A stretch of 64,000 bases of DNA, from NCBI GenBank assembly GCA_965116325.1, contig OZ220675.1, positions 1,798,001 through 1,862,000 on the forward strand. Reading direction: 5' to 3'. Below, piece by piece: positions 58,717 to 64,000 of the stretch (the stretch's first letter is position 1; every line of letters starts with the position of its first letter). Below the pieces are notes generated by a model. The model saw only the letters and a program-made list of their open reading frames with translations. It ran no database searches and was not told the origin of the DNA. A program made the position numbers and the translations under genes. The DNA is from JAGWBF01 sp965116325 (GTDB lineage Bacteria; Chloroflexota; Dehalococcoidia; Lucifugimonadales; JAGWBF01).

Positions 58717-59487
58717 CTACTTGACGGCGAAGCCTCCGTCGACTGTGAGAACCGCGCCGGTAACGTAGTCGGAGCCTGGGCCTGCCAGGAACACAACCGG
58801 CCCCTGCAAGTCCTCGGGCTCACCCCACTTGCCTGCCGGGATGCGGCGGCTGATGAGCTCGTACCGCTCGGGGTCCCGCTGGGGAATGCTGGATGTCAGG
58901 CGCGTCATGAACCACCCGGGGAGGACGGCGTTCACCTGGATGTTGTCCGACGCCCACGCAACGGCAAGGCTCTTGGTAAGCTGCACCAAGCCTCCCTTGC
59001 TGGCCGAGTAGCCCGACACCCAGTCGCTGCCAAAGAGGGAGAACATGGAGCCGATGTTGATGATCTTGCCCCCGCCCTGCTTCTTCATGTGGGGGTAGAC
59101 CTCCTTGGAAGCCAGGAAACCGGCCCTAAGGTTCACGTTCTGCACCCGGTCCCACTCGTCGATGCTTATCTCCTGGGGTTGCTTGCGCACCGAGATGCCG
59201 GCGTTGTTCACCAAGATGTCCACCCTGCCCATGGCGGCAACGGTGTCGGTGACCATACTTACGATGTCGGCTTCCTGGGAGACGTCTACCTTCAGGGCCA
59301 TAGAGCGCACACCCAGGGCGCTTAGCTGCTCTACGGCGTCGGCATTCTTCTCCTCATCCCTGGCGGCAACTACCACATCGGCCTTGGCAGCCGCCAAGCC
59401 CGCGGCGATTCCCAGGCCGAGGCCTCCGTTCCCGCCGGTCACGATGGCAACCTTGCCTGCCAGGTCGAATAGATGGTCGATGCTCAC
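58717..59487 (-). CDS. SDR family oxidoreductase, gluconate 5-dehydrogenase-like
   Basis: Classical SDR of 256 residues. VTGGNGGLGLG is the cofactor motif (about 16-26), VNNAG is present, and the catalytic Ser147, Tyr160 and Lys164 (YSASK) are complete. DLAGKVAIVTGG is typical for gluconate 5-dehydrogenase-type members, but the substrate is not certain. The start GTG at 59487 has AGGAGA 8 bases upstream; a longer frame to 59592 has none. Convergent with fmdA. Confidence 0.9.
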   Translation of the reverse strand: MSIDHLFDLAGKVAIVTGGNGGLGLGIAAGLAAAKADVVVAARDEEKNADAVEQLSALGVRSMALKVDVSQEADIVSMVTDTVAAMGRVDILVNNAGISVRKQPQEISIDEWDRVQNVNLRAGFLASKEVYPHMKKQGGGKIINIGSMFSLFGSDWVSGYSASKGGLVQLTKSLAVAWASDNIQVNAVLPGWFMTRLTSSIPQRDPERYELISRRIPAGKWGEPEDLQGPVVFLAGPGSDYVTGAVLTVDGGFAVK

Positions 59488-59747
59488 GCGGAGTCTCCTG
59501 TTGAAGATGGGGTCGGTCTCGGGGCGCTGGAAGCGGACGGTAGTGTAATTGCCCCTATTTCGGGTGTCAACGACGGCCCTGGTTCCCTTCATTGGCTAGA
59601 CCTTTCCATAGGGAACCGCTTGCCGAAGGTGACGGTGGGGTGGATGTGAGATTGGAGTGTATAATGGGGCATCCCCGTAGTGGCGAGATAGCTTTCTGAA
59701 CATTGGGTAGCCGGTCCGCCCGGTACTACTTTGAAGAGGTGCACGAT

Positions 59748-61451
59748 ATGCCTGAGAAACTGGACGGCGGAGAAGCTTTGCTGGAGGCCATTCGTGAGCT
59801 GAATATCGACTACATCATCTCCTCCCCGGGCTCGGACTGGGCACCCGTGTGGGAAGCCCTGGCCCGGCAGAAGGCCAACGAGACCAAGGGCCCCACCTAC
59901 ATCAACTGCTGGCATGAGACCCTGGCTGTGGCTATGGCCATGGGGTACACCCAGGCGACGGGGCGCATGCAGGCCGTCATGCTCCACGCCGGGGTTGGCC
60001 TGCTTCAAGGTTCCCTGGGAATCCAGACCGCCACCCAGGGTGAGGTCCCCATGCTCATCCTGTCCGGCGAAGCAGTGTCCTACGGAGAAGACCCGGACCT
60101 GGACCCCGGCAGGCAGTGGATCACAGGGCTGAGCGTGGTGGGCGGCCCCGACCGGTGGGCAGCACCGATAACCAAGTGGAGCAGCCACGTCACCAGCCAC
60201 CACACCCTGTACGAGACGGTGTTGCGGGCGGGGGAGATGTCCCAGCGCCTGCCCAAAGGCCCAACCTACGTAGATGTGCCCCTGGAGGTGATGCTCCAGG
60301 ACTGGACCCCCCGGGAAGGGCCTGGCGCTCCCCACGGCGCTCCCAGGGTCTATCCGGACCCCGACGGGCTGACCGAGGCCGCTGAGCTGCTGCGTAGCTG
60401 CAAGAACCCCGTGATCGTTTCCGAGTCGGGGGGCAGAGACCCGGTATCCGTCGACCACATCAGGGAGCTGGCTGAGCTGCTTGGCGCGCCCGTGATCGAG
60501 ACGGGCACTCCTGTGTTCGCAAACTTCCCCAAGGACAACCCGCTGCATATGGGGTGGGACTCGGGGCCCTTCCTGGCCGAATCGGACCTGTTTCTCCTGA
60601 TCGGGGCCAAAGTCCCCTGGTACCCGCCTTCAGCCCGCCCGGCCTCGGCTAAGGTGGTCGCCATCGACGAGACCCCCTACAAGGGCTACATGGTCTATCA
60701 GACCCTGGGCGCCGACGTGACCCTGGAAGGGGACATGACTACGACCCTCGGTGTGCTTCTCGAGGCGGTCAAGTCGGGAGGAGGCTTGGACGACGGCGCC
60801 GTCTCCCAGCGTCGAGGGCGATGGGAGGCGGAGCACAAGGCGCGGAAGGATAAGGCAGCATCCGAGGCTGAGAAGGCCCGCTCTGCATCTCCCATCGATC
60901 CGGTGTGGCTGTGCGCAGCCCTGAGCGAGGTGATGCCCGACAACGCCGTTTATGTGGAGGAGACCATCACCCACCGGCCCACCATTCTGAAGCATGTCCG
61001 GTGGAACCGCGCCGGGAGCTACTACCATCCTCCCACCGGGGGCCTGGGCGTGGCCCTGGGGACAGCCCTGGGGGTCAAGCTCGCCGACCCGGAGAGGCCC
61101 GTGGTCTGCCTGATGGGGGACGGCTCCTTCAACTACAATCCCGTGACCCAGGCCCTGGGCGCCGCCCGCGAGCACCATCTGCCGTTACTGATCGTCGTGT
61201 TCAACAATGGGCGCTACGCCTCTATGCGGAGGAACCACCTGTCCTTTTACCCGGGTGGCGTCGCTGCCAGCAACAACGACTTTTACGGAGTGAACATTCC
61301 CGGGCCCAGGTACGCGGAGCTGTGCACAGCTTTCGGGGGCTACGGCGACACCGTCGAGACGCCGGAAAGGCTGCCCGCAGCGTTGGCCGCAGGGCTGGAA
61401 GCCGTCCGAAATGGACAGACGGCCATCATCGACGTGGTGCTGGGCGCTTAG
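59748..61451 (+). CDS. ThDP-dependent enzyme, acetolactate synthase-like
   Basis: Thiamine diphosphate enzyme of 567 residues with the three POX-type domains. Glu57 (CWHETLAVAMAMGY) is the cofactor-activating Glu, HAGVGLLQG follows, and the C-terminal domain has the ThDP motif GDGSFNYNP (Asp458) with FNNGRY closing the Mg2+ site. The middle domain is intact. Acetolactate synthase, benzoylformate or sulfopyruvate decarboxylase activities are all possible. ATG at 59748 fits the family start, with AGAGG upstream; the frame open from 59703 adds residues without a site. A TATAAT lies at 59660. Confidence 0.88.
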   Translation: MPEKLDGGEALLEAIRELNIDYIISSPGSDWAPVWEALARQKANETKGPTYINCWHETLAVAMAMGYTQATGRMQAVMLHAGVGLLQGSLGIQTATQGEVPMLILSGEAVSYGEDPDLDPGRQWITGLSVVGGPDRWAAPITKWSSHVTSHHTLYETVLRAGEMSQRLPKGPTYVDVPLEVMLQDWTPREGPGAPHGAPRVYPDPDGLTEAAELLRSCKNPVIVSESGGRDPVSVDHIRELAELLGAPVIETGTPVFANFPKDNPLHMGWDSGPFLAESDLFLLIGAKVPWYPPSARPASAKVVAIDETPYKGYMVYQTLGADVTLEGDMTTTLGVLLEAVKSGGGLDDGAVSQRRGRWEAEHKARKDKAASEAEKARSASPIDPVWLCAALSEVMPDNAVYVEETITHRPTILKHVRWNRAGSYYHPPTGGLGVALGTALGVKLADPERPVVCLMGDGSFNYNPVTQALGAAREHHLPLLIVVFNNGRYASMRRNHLSFYPGGVAASNNDFYGVNIPGPRYAELCTAFGGYGDTVETPERLPAALAAGLEAVRNGQTAIIDVVLGA

Positions 61452-61454
61452 GGA

Positions 61455-62648
61455 CTAGGCTGCTGCAGCCGCCCGGGCTTCCTGGGGTCGGAAGGCGGGC
61501 ATCACCTGCTCGGCCAGCCGGTCCATCTGCTCCAGGATCACCGCCTCGGGAGTACCAACGGGCAGGCCCATGCTGACCCGATCCAGGCCGGGGAAGGCCG
61601 GTTCCAGGCCCTTCAGCTTCTCCACGATCATCTCGGCCGGCCCGCACAGGAAAGCCCCCGACTTGGCGGCCTTCTCCAAGCTTGGCAGGTCGGCGTAGGG
61701 CGCCAGCCTGGGGTCGCTGATGTCTCGTATCTGCTCCTCGCTGAGCCCACGGGTGAGCCTCAGGGGGCCGAACATCTTCAGGTTCTCCTCAAAGAAGCTC
61801 GCGGCTTCCTTTATGCCCTGCTCCTGGTCGTCGCACACATAGAAGTGGAAGCCTATGGCCAGGTTCTCGCCAAGCTGGGTTTCGATGCCCGCCCGGGCTT
61901 GGGCATCCCTCCACGCCTCGATGACGTTGGACATTGCCCCGCTCTCAGCCACCCCCCCGCCGATGATCCCTTTCATCCTGTGCTTGGCCATGAAGTCCAA
62001 GCCCCGCGCGGTGGCGCTCTGGATGGGCTGCCAGCACTCCACGGGCAGGTTCACCGGTCGGGGCACAAGGGAGATCTCCTTCAGATCGTAGCCCCGGTAG
62101 GGAATATCGGGCGTGGGAGGAAGGTCGTAGTACTTCCCATGGTGGGAGAAGAAAGGCTCGTTGAAAGCCTTGAACATGATGTCCACCTGCTCCTCGAACA
62201 GGTCCCTGTTGCCCTCCTGGTCCCGCAAGGGAGCGCCGAAGGTCTCAACCTCCCTGGTATGGTAACCACGGCCAACCCCGAAGATGACCCTGCCGCCCGT
62301 GAGGTAGTCGGCGGTGGCGTAGTCCTCGGCCAGGCGCAGGGGGTGCCACATGGGGGAGATGTTGAAACCGCAGCCCAGGCGAATGTTCCGGGTAAGGTGG
62401 GCAAGGTGCAGGCTGAGCATCAGCAGATTGGGTATGCACTCGTAACCCTCGGGCTGGAAGTGGTGCTCGGCCAGCCACAGGGTGTCGTAGCCCAAGCCGT
62501 CCATCTTCTGGGCTATGTGAACTGCTTTGTCAAAGGCTGTGACCAAGTGTTCATTGGGGAATATGCGGTCGTTCACGGCCGTCCCGGCGTACCCTATATC
62601 ACCCATATCCACGTGACCGGCATAGATGCTATCGAACTTGGTTATCAA
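61455..62648 (-). CDS. LLM class flavin-dependent oxidoreductase
   Basis: Fourth luciferase-like protein, 397 residues. It has GYDTLWLAEHHFQPEGY, RNIRLGCGFNISPMWHP, GGRVIFGVGRGYH and LFEEQVDIMFKAF. The start is TTG with GGGGAGG 8 bases upstream. It ends 4 bases from the convergent ThDP gene. It lies 39 bases downstream of the beta-propeller gene and shares its promoter at 63799, so the two are probably one transcript. Confidence 0.87.
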   Translation of the reverse strand: MITKFDSIYAGHVDMGDIGYAGTAVNDRIFPNEHLVTAFDKAVHIAQKMDGLGYDTLWLAEHHFQPEGYECIPNLLMLSLHLAHLTRNIRLGCGFNISPMWHPLRLAEDYATADYLTGGRVIFGVGRGYHTREVETFGAPLRDQEGNRDLFEEQVDIMFKAFNEPFFSHHGKYYDLPPTPDIPYRGYDLKEISLVPRPVNLPVECWQPIQSATARGLDFMAKHRMKGIIGGGVAESGAMSNVIEAWRDAQARAGIETQLGENLAIGFHFYVCDDQEQGIKEAASFFEENLKMFGPLRLTRGLSEEQIRDISDPRLAPYADLPSLEKAAKSGAFLCGPAEMIVEKLKGLEPAFPGLDRVSMGLPVGTPEAVILEQMDRLAEQVMPAFRPQEARAAAAA

Positions 62649-62687
62649 GAAGGACCTCCCCTGAAATAAGTGGGTTTCTTGCGCGGA

Positions 62688-63734
62688 TCAGCCGCAGGCC
62701 AGGGAGTACACCTGGGAAGCGCCGTCGGGCAGGGGATGGATGCTCCAGGTGTCGCCGCTGTCCTTGCTGGCATACACATCTCCGGCGTTGGTGGCGCAGA
62801 ACATGTGGCTGGGCTCCCGCTGGTCGAAGGCCAAGCCGAATATGGTGCTGCCAGGGACGAAGCCCATATCCACCCGCTCGAAGGATGCGCCAGCGTCGGT
62901 GCTCCTGAACAGTGCCCCCATATCGCTCTGGAAATTGGCGCCCCCGGCAACCCAGATGGTCCTGGGGTCGCCCGGCGTCTCGGTGATGCAACGACAGTAG
63001 GTCTGCCCCTTAGCGTTCAAGGGTTCCACGGGAACGTGGCTCCAGTGGTCTCCTTTGTCCTCGCTCCGAAATACTCCCGCCCTGGCTATGGTGATAACCA
63101 CATTGGGATTCAACGTGCTGCACAGTACGCCGTGCATATCAACGTAGTCATCGGTCAGGTACTGGCCGTGGCTGAGGTTCTCCCAGCTTTCGCCCCCGTC
63201 GGTGCTCCTTATGATCCCGCCCACCTCCACCGCCCCATAGACCTCGCTGGGGTTGGCGGCGCTGGCGGCCATCATAAGCACCCGCTTGGCAGGGTTGGAG
63301 CCGGGGCCCGTCGTTATTTCGGGGAATCGGACGCTAACGGGGAGCTGTCTCCAGCTATCGCCGCCGTCTACGCTGCGGTAGATCTCGCAGGAGTCGTACC
63401 CGGCGAACATCACGTCGGGGTCCCAGGGGTGGAACAGCACCGACCAGGAAGCCCTCCGGTGGTCGGGAACGTTCACCCTCTCCCAGCTATCGCCCCGGTC
63501 CGTGCTGCGGTAGGGGCCGTCCTGGGTGGCTGCGTAAACGATGTCGGGTTGGTGGGGATGAATGGCTATGTCCCGGACCGCCGGCGATTCGGGCAGGCCA
63601 TTGCCGAGCTGCTCCCACCGGCCATCCCCGTCGGCCATCCTGTATAGTCCTGCGTTCACGACTCGCCCCGGAGTATTCTCTCCGGCCAAGCCGGCATAGA
63701 TGTAAGTTCGTCGCCCTGAGTCGTTGGTTGCCAT
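62688..63734 (-). CDS. Sialidase/VPS10-like beta-propeller repeat protein
   Basis: Protein of 348 residues with repeated Asp-box-like turns: STDRGDSWERV, SVDGGDSWRQL, STDGGESWENL, SEDKGDHWSHV, STDAGASFERV and SKDSGDTWSIH. It is a paralogue of the protein at 40992; both start with YIYAG/YIYVG strands and lack a signal peptide. No catalytic sialidase residues are visible. GAGGAGG lies 5 bases before the ATG. It is the first gene of a leftward pair with an LLM oxidoreductase. Confidence 0.85.
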   Translation of the reverse strand: MATNDSGRRTYIYAGLAGENTPGRVVNAGLYRMADGDGRWEQLGNGLPESPAVRDIAIHPHQPDIVYAATQDGPYRSTDRGDSWERVNVPDHRRASWSVLFHPWDPDVMFAGYDSCEIYRSVDGGDSWRQLPVSVRFPEITTGPGSNPAKRVLMMAASAANPSEVYGAVEVGGIIRSTDGGESWENLSHGQYLTDDYVDMHGVLCSTLNPNVVITIARAGVFRSEDKGDHWSHVPVEPLNAKGQTYCRCITETPGDPRTIWVAGGANFQSDMGALFRSTDAGASFERVDMGFVPGSTIFGLAFDQREPSHMFCATNAGDVYASKDSGDTWSIHPLPDGASQVYSLACG

Positions 63735-63798
63735 AGCTGCCTCCTCTGCTGTATGTGGAGGAAATAAAGGGGTCTCAGGTAGTTATCGGGATGGCGTC

Positions 63799-63827
63799 AT
63801 TCCAACAAAAACAGCTACCCTTGTCAA
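63799..63827 (-). promoter_or_regulatory. Promoter of the beta-propeller/LLM transcript
   Basis: Minus-strand TTGACA (63827-63822), 17-base spacer, TGGAAT (63804-63799), 65 bases upstream of the ATG at 63734. Confidence 0.6.
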
Positions 63828-63866
63828 GCGTGACTCGATTCCCTATCCGATATCTGGCGGCTAGGT

Positions 63867-63895
63867 TTGACCGGCATTTGCGGTGTGTCTATAAT
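63867..63895 (+). promoter_or_regulatory. Promoter of the rightmost gene
   Basis: TTGACC (63867-63872), 17-base spacer, perfect TATAAT (63890-63895), 53 bases upstream of the ATG at 63948. Back to back with the minus-strand promoter at 63799. Confidence 0.75.
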
Positions 63896-63947
63896 CGACC
63901 CAACCTTCCCCGGTCCGCCCTCGATCCTACCTGCATAAGGAGGTCAT

Positions 63948-64000
63948 ATGGCTGCCGAAGTGTTGACCCTGGAACCCAATAAATGCCTGCTGATCCTGAA
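63948..64000 (+). CDS. N-terminus of an unidentified protein (cut by window end)
   Basis: Only 17 codons are visible, beginning MAAEVLTLEPNKCLLIL. ATG at 63948 follows AAGGAGG 4 bases upstream and a strong promoter, so it is a real start. The hydrophobic strand after a short leader would fit an isochorismatase-type hydrolase, but this is a guess from too few residues. Confidence 0.7.
   Translation, partial: MAAEVLTLEPNKCLLIL

Noticed and set aside
1..64000. CRISPR array, rRNA operon, prophage or insertion sequence
   Set aside because: No evenly spaced repeats with unique spacers, no rRNA sequence and no transposase, integrase or phage structural motif were found. The repeats present are short palindromes in gaps.

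Overview
This 64 kb, GC-rich window (roughly 60% or more by eye) is an ordinary chromosome segment, densely coded on both strands. It has one tRNA and no rRNA, CRISPR array, integrase or transposase. The gene mix points to a free-living, heterotrophic member of the Chloroflexota, most like the Dehalococcoidia/SAR202 lineages. Reasons: five amidohydrolases, four luciferase-like (LLM) flavin oxidoreductases, an F420 reductase, an enolase-superfamily enzyme, MmgE/PrpD, FmdA, several 2-hydroxyacid-type oxidoreductases and a bacterial NIP-like aquaporin. This taxonomic guess is inference from gene content, not from a marker phylogeny.

Layout. 1-9 kb: the 3' end of polA, an SDR, two divergent amidohydrolase paralogues, a YtcJ-type amidohydrolase and a full-length dnaE. 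8.9-16 kb: a phosphate block of phoB-phoR, a HAD protein, pstS-pstC-pstA and an aquaporin. Arrays of TTAAnn-type hexamers with 11-bp period precede both the HAD gene and pstS and look like PhoP boxes; pstB and phoU are absent. 16-24 kb: ogt, two thioredoxin-fold lipoproteins, an aldo/keto reductase, two LLM enzymes, MmgE/PrpD and an F420 reductase. 24-27.6 kb: a copper block of YkgJ-type protein, CopA and YHS protein, followed by a small glutaredoxin-like protein. 27.66 kb: tRNA-Asp with a strong promoter. 27.8-33.8 kb: a tight six-gene catabolic operon (tautomerase, TrzA-type amidohydrolase, M24 peptidase, enolase-superfamily enzyme, opine dehydrogenase-like, dipicolinate synthase A-like), followed convergently by a periplasmic binding lipoprotein.

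35-45 kb: a voltage-sensor K+ channel, a SelA-like PLP enzyme, an amidohydrolase, an alpha/beta hydrolase, a beta-propeller protein, an MBL-fold hydrolase, a TTC38-like protein and an LLM enzyme. 46-48 kb: a TPP riboswitch with an intrinsic terminator, then thiG-thiE-thiS. 48-64 kb: an isochorismatase-like hydrolase, a sugar isomerase-like protein, Ldh-family and L-2-hydroxyglutarate oxidases, comF, a four-rhodanese protein, a PAC2 protein, a small membrane protein, a GATase-like protein lacking its catalytic His, GlcG/HbpS, FmdA, an SDR, a ThDP enzyme, an LLM enzyme with a beta-propeller partner, and the start of another gene.

Intergenic gaps at 11.0, 36.1-36.5, 39.5-39.9, 45.8, 49.5 and 56.8-57.1 kb are filled with four families of short palindromic repeats, some in inverted REPIN-like pairs. 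Promoters resemble the sigma70 consensus and most genes have a GGAGG-type ribosome binding site, which settled many starts. The most original points are the phosphate-starvation regulon that ends in a probable metalloid channel, the opine dehydrogenase/dipicolinate-synthase-A operon, and several proteins that keep a family fold but have lost a catalytic residue.
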